Part shown: one piece after another, positions 1 to 12,428 of the stretch
How positions within the stretch are numbered: the stretch's first letter is position 1
Layout of the letters: each line of letters starts with the position of its first letter
Source: Glandiceps talaboti
Taxonomy: Eukaryota; Hemichordata; Enteropneusta; Spengelidae
Direction: 5' to 3'
Assembly (NCBI RefSeq): GCF_964340395.1
Contig: NC_135560.1
Span: 1 to 64,000 of the forward strand
Length of the DNA: 64,000 nucleotides
Notes under the pieces: generated by a model
Told to the model about the DNA's origin: nothing
The model's database searches: none
Seen by the model: only the letters and a program-made list of their open reading frames with translations
Translations under genes and position numbers: made by a program

Positions 1-102
1 AACCCTAACCACCTAACCCTAACCCTAACCCTAACCCTAACCCTAACCCTAACCCTAACCCTAACCTAACCCTAACCCTAACCCTAATTCCTAACCCTAA
101 CC

Positions 103-138
<36 letters not shown>
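1..138. repeat. Telomere repeat tract (CCCTAA)n
   Basis: Tandem CCCTAA units with the C-rich strand on +, as expected where the window starts at the left physical end of a chromosome with TTAGGG telomeres. A few degenerate units are visible: an extra ACC near position 10, a shortened CCTAACC near 62-68, CCTAATTCC near 85-91, and CTAAACC near 121-127. The tract is short, so the assembly has probably truncated a longer telomere. It passes straight into satellite B with no intervening unique sequence. Confidence 0.97.
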
Positions 139-139
<1 letters not shown>

Positions 140-3100
140 AGTCAATACCGGTTTAAACGGTCAAACTGAATCTAAACTGCTCAAAACCGGTTTCAAACCA
201 GTCAACACAGGCTTAAAACCGATCAAAACTGATCAAAACTGGTCAAAACCTGTCGCAAACCGGTCAAAAAATAGGTGCAAATAACTCAAAACCCGTCAAA
301 ACCGATCAAAACTTGTCCAAACCTGTCCAAACCTTTCAAACCGGTCCAAACTGGTCGCAAACCAGTGCAAACAAGTCAAAACTGATAAAAATCGGTCAAC
401 ACTGGTTTAAACCGGTCAAAACTGATCAAAACTGGTCAAAACCTGTGCAAACATATCAAAACCGGTCAGAACCTGTCCAAACCGGTCCAAACCTGTACAA
501 AACCATTCCAAACCGGTCACAACCTGTCTAAACGGTCCAAACCGGTCGAAAACCTTTCCAAGGCGGACCAAAACTGGTGAAAATGAGTCAATACCGGTCA
601 AAACCTCCAAATTGTTTTATCAGGTGAAAACAGATCAAAAGTGGTCAAAACCTGTCAAAACTGATTTAAAGCTGTCGAAATCTAACGAAACCAGTCCAAA
701 ACTGTTGAAAACAAGTCAAAACCGATCAAAACCAGTCAACACCGGTTTAAAACCGAGCAACACTAGTCAAACCTGTCGCAAAACGGTTTAAAACCAGTCA
801 AAACTGGTCAAAACCTGTGCAAACAGGTCAAACCTCTCCAACCGGTCAAAAACCTATTCAAACCTGTCCAAAATAGGTGCAAACAACTCAAAACCCGTCA
901 AAACCAGTCAAAACTGGTCCAAACCTGTCCAAACCTGTCCAAACCGGTCCAAACCGGTCGAAAACTATCGAAACGGGGCCCAAAACCAGTGCAAGCAAGT
1001 CAAAACTGATAGAAACCAGTCAACACCGGTTTAAACGGTCAAAACTGATCAAAACTGGTCAAAAACTGTCAAAACCGGTTCAAAACCAGTCAACACAGGT
1101 TTAAAAACCGATCGAAACTGATCAAAACTGGTCCAAAACCTGTCGCAAACCGGTCAAACCGGTCAAAAATAGGTGCAAACAACTCAAAACCCGTCAAAAC
1201 CGATCAAAACTTGTCAAAACCTGCCCAAACCTTTCAAAACCGGTCCAAACTGGTCGCAAACCAGTGCAAACAAGTCAAAACTGATAAAAACCAGTCAACA
1301 CTGGTTTTAAAACCGGTCAAAACTGATCAAAACTGGTCAAAACCTGTGCAAACATATCAAAACCGGTCCAGAACCTGTCCAAACCGGTCCAAACCTGTCC
1401 AAAACCATTCCAAACCTGTCACAACCTGTCTAAACGGTCCAAACCGGTCGAAAACCTATCCAAGGCGGACCAAAACTGGTGAAAATGAGTCAATACCGGT
1501 CAAAGCCTTCCAAATTGGTTATAATCAGGTGAAAACAGATCAAAACTGGTCAAAACCTGTCAAAACTGATTCAAACCTGTCGAAATCTATCGAAACCAGT
1601 CCAAAACTGGTGAAAACAAGTCAAAACCGATCAAAACAAGTCAACACCGGTTTAAAACCGATCAACACTGGTCAAAACCTGTCGCAAACCGGTTTAAAAC
1701 CAGTGAAAACTGGTCAAAACCTGTACAAACCGGTCAAACCAGTCCAAACCGGTCAAAAATAGGTGCAAACAACTCAAAACCCGTCAAAACCGATCAAAAC
1801 TTGTTAAAAACCTGTCCAAACCTTTCAAAACCGGTCACAACCTGTCTAAACGGTCCAAAACGGTCGAAAACCTATCCAAGCCGGACCAAAACTGGTGAAA
1901 ATAAGTCAATACAGGTCAAAACCTACCAAATTGGTTATAATCAGGTGAAAACAGATCAAAACTGGTCAAAACCTGTCAGAACTGATTCAAACCTGTCGAA
2001 ATCTATCGAAACCAGTCCAAAACTGGTGAAAACAAGTCAAAAACGATCAAAACCAGTCAACACCGGTTTAAAACCGATCAACATTAGTCAAAACCTGTCG
2101 CAAAACGGTTTAAAACCAGTCAAAACTGGTCAAAACCTGTGCAAACAGGTCAAACCTCTCCAAACCGGTCAAAAACCTATTCAAACCTGTCCAAAATAGG
2201 TGCAAACAACTCCAAACCCGTCAAAACCAGTCAAAACTGGTCCAAACCTGTCCAAACCTGTCCAAACCGGTCCAAACCGGTCGAAAACCTATCGAAACGG
2301 GTCCAAAACCAGTGCAAGCAAGTCAAAACTGATAGAAACCAGTCAACACCGGTTTAAAACGGTCAAAACTGATCAAAACTAGTCAAAAACTGTCAAAACC
2401 GGTTCAAAACCAGTCAGCACAGGTTTAAAACCGATCGAAACTGATCAAAACTGGTGAAAACCTGTCGCAAACCGGTCAAAACCGGTCAAAAATAGGTGCA
2501 AACAACTCAAAACCCGTCAAAACCGATCAAAACTTGTCAAAACCTGCCCAAACCTTTCAAAACCGGTCCAAACTGGTCACAAACCAGTGCAAACAAGTCA
2601 AAACTGATAAAAACCAGTCGACACTGGTTTTAAACCGGTCAAAACTGATCAAAACTGGTCAAAACCTGTGCAAACATATCAAAACCGGTTCAGAACCTGT
2701 CCAAACCGGTCCAAACCTGTCCAAAACCATTCCAAACCGGTCACAACCTGTCTAAACGGTCCAAACCGGTCGAAAACCTATCCAAGGCGTACCAAAACTG
2801 GTGAAAATGAGTCAATACCGGTCAAAGCCTTCCAAATTGGTTATAATCAGGTGAAAACAGATCAAAACTGGTCAAAACCTGTCAAAACTGATTCAAACCT
2901 GTCGAAATCTATCGAAACCAGTCCAAAACTGGTGAAAACAAGTCAAAACCGATCAAAACCAGTCAACACCGGTTTAAAACCGATCAACACTGGTCAAAAC
3001 CTGTCGCAAACCGGTTTAAAACCAGTGAAAACTGGTCAAAACCTGTACAAACCTTTCAAAACCGGTCCAAACCGGTCGAAAACCATTGCAAACAAGACAA

Positions 3101-4620
3101 AACTAATAAAAACCAGTCAACACTGGTTTTAAACAGGTCAAAACTGATCAAAACCTGTGCAGACATATCAAAACTGGTCCAGAACCTGTCCAAACCGGTC
3201 CAAACCTGTCCAAAACCATTCCAAACCGGTCACAACCTGTCTAAACGGTCCAAACCGGTCGAAAACCCATCTACACTGGTCTAAAACCAGTGCAAACAAG
3301 TCAAAACTGATCAAAACCAGTCAACACCGGTTTAAAACCGATCAAAACTGTTCAAAACTGGTCAAAACCTGTCGCAAAACGGTTTAAAACCAGTCAAAAC
3401 TGGTCAAAACCTGTGCAAACAGGTCAAACCTCTCCAAACCGGTCAAAAACCTATCCAAACCTGTCCAAAATAGGTGCAAACAACTAAAAACCCGTCAAAA
3501 CCGATCAAAACTTGTCAAAACCTGTCCAAACCTTTCAAAACCGGTCCAAACCGGTCGAAAACCAATGCAAACAACTCAAAACTAATAAAAACCAGTCAAC
3601 ACTGGTTTTAAACAGGTCAAAACTGATCAAAACCTGTGCAGATATATCAAAACCGGTCCAGAACCTGTCCAAACCGGTCCAAACCTGTCCAAAACCATTC
3701 CAAACCGGTCACAACCTGTCTAAACGGTCCAAACCGGTCGAAAACCTATCCAAGGCGGACCAAAACTGGTAAAAATGAGTCAACACCGGTCAAAACCTTC
3801 CAAATTGGTTATAATCAGGTGAAAACAGATCAAAACTGGTCAAAACCTGTCAAAACTGATTCAAACCTGTCAAAATCTATCGAAACCAGTCCAAAACTGG
3901 TGAAAACAAGTCAAAACCGATCAAAACCAGTCAACACCGGTTTAAAACCGATCAACACTGGTCAAAACCTGTCGCAAACCGGTTTAAAACCAGTGGAAAC
4001 TGGTCAAAACCTGTGCAAACAGGTCAAACCTCTCCAATCCGGTCAAATACCTATCCAAACCTGTCCAAAATAGGTGCAAACAACTCAAAACCCGTCAAAA
4101 CCAGTCAAAACTGGTCCAAACCTGTCCAAACCTGTCCAAACCGGTCCAAACCGGTCGAAAACCTATCGAAACTGGTCCAAAATCAGTGCAAGCAAGTCAA
4201 AACTGATAGAAACCAGTCAACACCGGTTTAAAACGGTCAAAACTGATCAAAACTGGTCAAAACCTGTCGCAAACCGGTCAAAACCGGTCAAAAATAGGTG
4301 CAAACAACTCAAAACCCGTCAAAACCGATCAAAACTTGTCAAAACCTGTCCAAACCTTTCAAAACCGGTCCAAACTGGTCGTAAACCAGTGCAAACAAGT
4401 CAAAACTGATAAAAATCAGTCAACACTGGTTTTAAACCGGTCAAAACTGATCAAAATTGGTCAAAACCTGTGCAAACATATCAAAACCGGTTCAGAACCT
4501 GTCCAAACCGGTCCAAACCTGTACAAAACCATTCCAAACCGGTCACAACCTGTCTAAACGGTCCAAACCGGTCGAAAACCTATCCAAGGCGGACCAAAAT
4601 TGGTGAAAATTAGTCAATAC

Positions 4621-7600
4621 CGGTCAAAACCTTCCAAATTGGTTATAATCAGGTGAAAACATATCAAAACTGGTCAAAACCTGTCAAAACTGATTCAAAC
4701 CTGTCGAAATCTATCGAAACCAGTCCAAAACTGGTGAAAACAAGTCAAAACCGATCAAAACCAGTCAACACCGGTTTAAAACCGATCAACACTAGTCAAA
4801 ACCTGTCGCAAAACGGTTTAAAACCAGTCAAAACTGGTCAAAACCTGTGCAAACAGGTCAAACCTCTCCAAACCGGTCAAAAACCTATTCAAGCCTGTCC
4901 AAAATAGGTGCAAACAACTCAAAACCCGTCAAAACCAGTCAAAACTGGTCCAAACTTGTCCAAACCTGTCCAAACCGGTCCAAACCGGTCGAAAACCTAT
5001 CGAAACTGGTCCAAAACCAGTGCAAGCAAGTCAAAACTGATAGAAACCAGTCAACACCGGTTTAAAACGGTCAAAACTGATCAAAACTGGTCAAAAACTG
5101 TCAAAACCGGTTCAAAACCAGTCAACACAGGTTTAAAACCGATCGAAACTGATCAAAACTGGTTAAAACCTGTCGCAAACCGGTCAAAACCGGTCAAAAA
5201 TAGGTGCAAACAACTCAAAACCCGTCAAAACCGATCAAAACTTGTCAAAACCTGCCCAAACCTTTCAAAACCGGTCCAAACTGGTCGCAAACCAGTGCAA
5301 ACAAGTCAAAACTGATAAAAACCATTCAACACTGGTTTTAAACCGGTCAAAACTGATCAAAACTGGTCAAAACCTGTGCAAACATATCAAAACCGGTCCA
5401 GAACCTGTCCAAACCGGTCCAAACCTGTCCAAAACCATTCCAAACCGGTCACAACCTGTCTAAACGGTCCAAACCGGTCGAAAACCTATCCAAGGCGGAC
5501 CAAAACTGGTGAAAATGAGTCAATACCGGTCAAAGCCTTCCAAATTGGTTATAATCAGGTGAAAACAGATCAAAACTGGTCAAAACCTGTCAAAACTGAT
5601 TCAAACCTGTCGAAATCTATCGAAACCAGTCCAAAACTGGTGAAAACAAGTCAAAACTGATCAAAACCAGTCAACACCGGTTAAAAACCGATCAACACTA
5701 GTCAAAACCTGTCGCAAAACGGTTTAAAACCAGTCAAAACTGGTCAAAACCTGTGCAAACAGGTCAAACCTCTCCAAACCGGTCAAAAACCTATTCCAAC
5801 CTGTCCAAAATAGGTGCAAACAACTCAAAATCCGTCAAAACCGATCAAAACTTGTTAAAAACCTGTCCAAACCTTTCAAAACCGGTCACAACCTGTCTAA
5901 ACGGTCCAAAACGGTCGAAAACCTATCCAAGCCGGACCAAAACTGGTGAAAATGAGTCAATACAGGTCAAAACCTACCAAATTGGTTATAATCAGGTGAA
6001 AACAGATCAAAACTGGTCAAAACCTGTCAAAACTGATTCAAACCTGTCGAAATCTATCGAAACCAGTCCAAAACTGGTGAAAACAAGTCAAAACCGATCA
6101 AAACCAGTCAACACCGGTTTAAAACCGATCAACACTAGTCAAAACCTGTCGCAAAACGGTTTAAAACCAGTCAAAACTGGTCAAAACCTGTGCAAACAGG
6201 TCAAACCTCTCCAAACCGGTCAAAAACCTATTCAAACCTGTCCAAAATAGGTGCAAACAACTCCAAACCCGTCAAAACCAGTCAAAACTGGTCCAAACCT
6301 GTCCAAACCTGTCCAAACCGGTCCAAACCGGTCGAAAACCTATCGAAACGGGTCCAAAACTGTCAAAACCGGTTCAAAACCAGTCAACACAGGTTTAAAA
6401 CCGATCGAAACTGATCAAAACTGGTCAGAACCTGTCGCAAACCGGTCAAAACCGGTCAAAAATAGGTGCAAACAACTCAAAACCCGTCAAAACCGATCAA
6501 AACTTGTCAAAACCTGCCCAAACCTTTCAAAACCGGTCCAAACTGGTCGCAAACCAGTGCAAACAAGTCAAAACTGATAAAAACCAGTCGACACTGTTTT
6601 TAAACCGGTCAAAACTGATCAAAACTGGTCAAAACCTGTGCAAACATATCAAAACCGGTCCAGAACCTGTCCAAACCGGTCCAAACCTGTCCAAAACCAT
6701 CCAAACCGGTCACAACCTGTCTAAACGGTCCAAACCGGTCGAAAACCCATCTACACTGGTCTAAAACCAGTGCAAACAAGTCAAAACTGATCAAAACCAG
6801 TCAACACCGGTTTAAAACCGATCAAAACTGTTCAAAACTGGTCAAAACCTGTCCCAAAACGGTTTAAAACCAGTCAAAACTGGTCAAAACCTTTGCAAAC
6901 AGGTCAAACCTCTCCAAACCGGTCAAAAACCTATCCAAACCTGTCCAAAATAGGTGCAAACAACTAAAAACCCGTCAAAACCGATCAAAACTTGTCAAAA
7001 CCTGACCAAACCTTTCAAAACCGGTCCAAACCGGTCGAAAACCAATGCAAACAAGTCAAAACTAATAAAAACCAGTCAACACTGGTTTTAAACCGGTCAA
7101 AACTGATCAAAACCTGTGCAGATATATCAAAACCGGTCCAGAACCTGTCCAAACCGGTCCAAACCTGTCCAAAACCATTCCAAACCGGTCACAACCTGTC
7201 TAAACGGTCCAAACCGGTCGAAAACCTATCCAAGGCGGACCAAAACTGGTAAAAATGAGTCAACACCGGTCAAAACCTTCCAAATTGGTTATAATCAGGT
7301 GAAAACATATCAAAACTGGTCAAAACCTGTCAAAACTGATTCAAACCTGTCGAAATCTATCGAAACCAGTCCAAAACTGGTGAAAACAAGTCAAAACCGA
7401 TCAAAACCAGTCAACACCGGTTTAAAACCGATCAACACTAGTCAAAACCTGTCGCAAAACGGTTTAAAACCAGTCAAAACTGGTCAAAACCTGTGCAAAC
7501 AGGTCAAACCTCTCCAAACCGGTCAAAAACCTATTCAAGCCTGTCCAAAATAGGTGCAAACAACTCAAAACCCGTCAAAACCAGTCAAAACTGGTCCAAA

Positions 7601-9912
7601 CTTGTCCAAACCTGTCCAAACCGGTCCAAACCGGTCGAAAACCTATCGAAACTGGTCCAAAACCAGTGCAAGCAAGTCAAAACTGATAGAAACCAGTCAA
7701 CACCGGTTTAAAACGGTCAAAACTGATCAAAACTGGTCAAAAACTGTCAAAACCGGTTCAAAACCAGTCAACACAGGTTTAAAACCGATCGAAACTGATC
7801 AAAACTGGTTAAAACCTGTCGCAAACCGGTCAAAACCGGTCAAAAATAGGTGCAAACAACTCAAAACCCGTCAAAACCGATCAAAACTTGTCAAAACCTG
7901 CCCAAACCTTTCAAAACCGGTCCAAACTGGTCGCAAACCAGTGCAAACAAGTCAAAACTGATAAAAACCATTCAACACTGGTTTTAAACCGGTCAAAACT
8001 GATCAAAACTGGTCAAAACCTGTGCAAACATATCAAAACCGGTCCAGAACCTGTCCAAACCGGTCCAAACCTGTCCAAAACCATTCCAAACCGGTCACAA
8101 CCTGTCTAAACGGTCCAAACCGGTCGAAAACCTATCCAAGGCGGACCAAAACTGGTGAAAATGAGTCAATACCGGTCAAAGCCTTCCAAATTGGTTATAA
8201 TCAGGTGAAAACAGATCAAAACTGGTCAAAACCTGTCAAAACTGATTCAAACCTGTCGAAATCTATCGAAACCAGTCCAAAACTGGTGAAAACAAGTCAA
8301 AACTGATCAAAACCAGTCAACACCGGTTAAAAACCGATCAACACTAGTCAAAACCTGTCGCAAAACGGTTTAAAACCAGTCAAAACTGGTCAAAACCTGT
8401 GCAAACAGGTCAAACCTCTCCAAACCGGTCAAAAACCTATTCCAACCTGTCCAAAATAGGTGCAAACAACTCAAAATCCGTCAAAACCGATCAAAACTTG
8501 TTAAAAACCTGTCCAAACCTTTCAAAACCGGTCACAACCTGTCTAAACGGTCCAAAACGGTCGAAAACCTATCCAAGCCGGACCAAAACTGGTGAAAATG
8601 AGTCAATACAGGTCAAAACCTACCAAATTGGTTATAATCAGGTGAAAACAGATCAAAACTGGTCAAAACCTGTCAAAACTGATTCAAACCTGTCGAAATC
8701 TATCGAAACCAGTCCAAAACTGGTGAAAACAAGTCAAAACCGATCAAAACCAGTCAACACCGGTTTAAAACCGATCAACACTAGTCAAAACCTGTCGCAA
8801 AACGGTTTAAAACCAGTCAAAACTGGTCAAAACCTGTGCAAACAGGTCAAACCTCTCCAAACCGGTCAAAAACCTATTCAAACCTGTCCAAAATAGGTGC
8901 AAACAACTCCAAACCCGTCAAAACCAGTCAAAACTGGTCCAAACCTGTCCAAACCTGTCCAAACCGGTCCAAACCGGTCGAAAACCTATCGAAACGGGTC
9001 CAAAACTGTCAAAACCGGTTCAAAACCAGTCAACACAGGTTTAAAACCGATCGAAACTGATCAAAACTGGTCAGAACCTGTCGCAAACCGGTCAAAACCG
9101 GTCAAAAATAGGTGCAAACAACTCAAAACCCGTCAAAACCGATCAAAACTTGTCAAAACCTGCCCAAACCTTTCAAAACCGGTCCAAACTGGTCGCAAAC
9201 CAGTGCAAACAAGTCAAAACTGATAAAAACCAGTCGACACTGTTTTTAAACCGGTCAAAACTGATCAAAACTGGTCAAAACCTGTGCAAACATATCAAAA
9301 CCGGTCCAGAACCTGTCCAAACCGGTCCAAACCTGTCCAAAACCATCCAAACCGGTCACAACCTGTCTAAACGGTCCAAACCGGTCGAAAACCCATCTAC
9401 ACTGGTCTAAAACCAGTGCAAACAAGTCAAAACTGATCAAAACCAGTCAACACCGGTTTAAAACCGATCAAAACTGTTCAAAACTGGTCAAAACCTGTCC
9501 CAAAACGGTTTAAAACCAGTCAAAACTGGTCAAAACCTTTGCAAACAGGTCAAACCTCTCCAAACCGGTCAAAAACCTATCCAAACCTGTCCAAAATAGG
9601 TGCAAACAACTAAAAACCCGTCAAAACCGATCAAAACTTGTCAAAACCTGACCAAACCTTTCAAAACCGGTCCAAACCGGTCGAAAACCAATGCAAACAA
9701 GTCAAAACTAATAAAAACCAGTCAACACTGGTTTTAAACCGGTCAAAACTGATCAAAACCTGTGCAGATATATCAAAACCGGTCCAGAACCTGTCCAAAC
9801 CGGTCCAAACCTGTCCAAAACCATTCCAAACCGGTCACAACCTGTCTAAACGGTCCAAACCGGTCGAAAACCTATCCAAGGCGGACCAAAACTGGTAAAA
9901 ATGAGTCAACAC
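4621..9912. repeat. 2,646-bp tandem duplication inside satellite B
   Basis: Two adjacent copies, about 4621-7266 and 7267-9912, are offset by exactly 2,646 bp and look essentially identical. Landmark segments at 4847, 5242, 5753, 6190, 6504 and 6992 recur at 7493, 7888, 8399, 8836, 9150 and 9638. The sequence just left of copy 1 (AATTGGTGAAAATTAG near 4600) differs from its counterpart near 7245, which sets the left edge. The right edge is where AACATATC gives way to AACAGATC near 9950. This is a recent unequal exchange, or possibly an assembly duplication. Confidence 0.85.
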
Positions 9913-11980
9913 CGGTCAAAACCTTCCAAATTGGTTATAATCAGGTGAAAACAGATCAAAACTGGTCAAAACCTGTCAAAACTGATTCAAACCTGTCAAA
10001 ATCTATCGAAACCAGTCCAAAACTGGTGAAAACAAGTCAAAACCGATCAAAACCAGTCAACACCGGTTTAAAACCGATCAACACTGGTCAAAACCTGTCG
10101 CAAACCGGTTTAAAACCAGTGGAAACTGGTCAAAACCTGTGCAAACAGGTCAAACCTCTCCAATCCGGTCAAATACCTATCCAAACCTGTCCAAAATAGG
10201 TGCAAACAACTCAAAACCCGTCAAAACCAGTCAAAACTGGTCCAAACCTGTCCAAACCTGTCCAAACCGGTCCAAACCGGTCGAAAAGCTATCGAAACTG
10301 GTCCAAAACCAGTGCAAGCAAGTCAAAACTGATAGAAACCAGTCAACACCGGTTTAAAACGGTCAAAACTGATCAAAACTGGTCAAAACCTGTCAAAACC
10401 GGTTCAAAACCAGTCAACACAGGCTTAAACCGATCAAAACTGATCAAAACTGGTCAAAACCTGTCGCAAACCGGTCAAAACCGGTCAAAAATAGGTGCAA
10501 ACAACTCAAAACCCGTCAAAACCGATCAAAACTTGTCAAAACCTGTCCAAACCTTTCAAAACCGGTCCAAACTGGTCGCAAACCAGTGCAAACAAGTCAA
10601 AACTGATAAAAATCAGTCAACACTGGTTTTAAACCGGTCAAAACTGATCAAAACTGGTCAAAACCTGTGCAAACATATCAAAACCGGTCCAGAACCTGTC
10701 CAAACCGGTCCAAACCTGTACAAAACCATTCCAAACCGGTCACAACCTGTCTAAACCGTCCAAACCGGTCGAAACCTTTCCAAAGCGGACAAAACTGGTG
10801 AAAATGAGTCAATACCGGTCAAAACCTTCCAAATTGGTTATAATCAGGTGAAAACATATCAAAACTGGTCAAAACCTGTCAAAACTGATTTAAAGCTGTC
10901 GAAATCTATCGAAACCAGTCCAAAACTGGTGAAAACAAGTCAAAACCGATCAAAACCAGTCAACACCGGTTTAAAACCGATCAACACTAGTCAAAACCTG
11001 TCGCAAACCGGTTTAAAACCAGTGAAAACTGGTCAAAACCTGTACAAACCTGTCAAACCAGTCCAAACCGTTCAAAAATAGGTGCAAACAACTCAAAACC
11101 CGTCAAAACCGATCAAAACTTGTCAAAAACCTGTCCAAACCTTTCAAAACCGGTCCAAACCGGTCGAAAACCCATCTACACTGGTCTAAAACCAGTGCAA
11201 ACAAGTCAAAACTGATCAAAACGAGTCAACACCGGTTTAAAACCGATCAAAACTGATCAAAACTGGTCAAAACCTGTCGCAAAACGGTTTAAAACCAGTC
11301 AAAACTGGTCAACACCGGTTTAAAACCGATCAACACTGGTCAAAACCTGTCGCAAACCGGTTTAAAACCAGTGAAAACTGGTCAAAACCTGTACAAACCT
11401 GTCAAACCAGTCCAAACCGGTCAAAAATAGGTGCAAACAACTCAAAACCCGTCAAAACCGATCAAAACTTGTCAAAAACCTGTCCAAACCTTTCAAAACC
11501 GGTCCAAACTGGTCGAAAACCCATCTACACTGGTCTAAAACCAGTGCAAACAAGTCAAAACTGATCAAAACCAGTCAACACCGGTTTAAAACCGGTCAAA
11601 ACTGATCAAAACTGGTCAAAACCAGTGCCAACAAGTCAAAACTGATCAAAACCAGTCAACACCGGTTTAAAACCGATCAAAACTTGTCAAAAACCTGTCC
11701 AAACCTTTCAAAACCGGTCCAAACCGGTCGAAAACCCATCTAAACTGGTCTAAAACCAGTGCAAACAAGTCAAAACTGATCAAAACCAGTCAACACCGGT
11801 TTAAAACCGATCAAAACTGGTCAAAACTGGTCAAAACCTGTCGCAAAACGGTTTAAAACCAGTCAAAACTGGTCAAAACCTGTGCAAACAGGTCAAACCT
11901 CTCCAAACCGGTCAAAAACCTATCCAAACCTGTCCAAAATAGGTGCAAACAACTAAAAACCCGTCAAAACCGATCAAAAC

Positions 11981-12428
11981 TTGTCAAAACCTGTCCAAAC
12001 CTTTCAAAACCGGTCCAAACCGGTCGAAAACCAGTGCAAACAAGTCAAAACTAATAAAAACCAGTCAACACTGGTTTTAAACCGGTCAAAACTGATCAAA
12101 ACCTGTGCAGACATATCAAAACTGGTCAAAACCTGTCGCAAACCGGTCAAAACCGGTCAAAAATAGGTGCAAACAACTCAAAACCCGTCAAAACCGATCA
12201 AAACTTGTCAAAACCTGTCCAAACCTTTCAAAACCGGTCCAAACCGGTCGAAAACCAGTGCAAACAAGTCAAAACTAATAAAAACCAGTCAACACTGGTT
12301 TTAAACCGGTCAAAACTGATCAAAACCTGTGCAGACATATCAAAACTGGTCAGAACCTGTCGCAAACCGGTCAAAACCGGTCAAAAATAGGTGCAAACAA
12401 CTCAAAACCCGTCAAAACCGATCAAAAC
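11981..12428. repeat. Local 224-bp tandem pair in satellite B
   Basis: Segments starting at 11981 and 12205 are near-identical and 224 bp apart. A third segment at 12429 shares only its first part before diverging. One visible difference between the copies is GGTCAAAACC against GGTCAGAACC near 12130 and 12354. It is a smaller-scale example of the duplication process that built the array. Confidence 0.75.
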
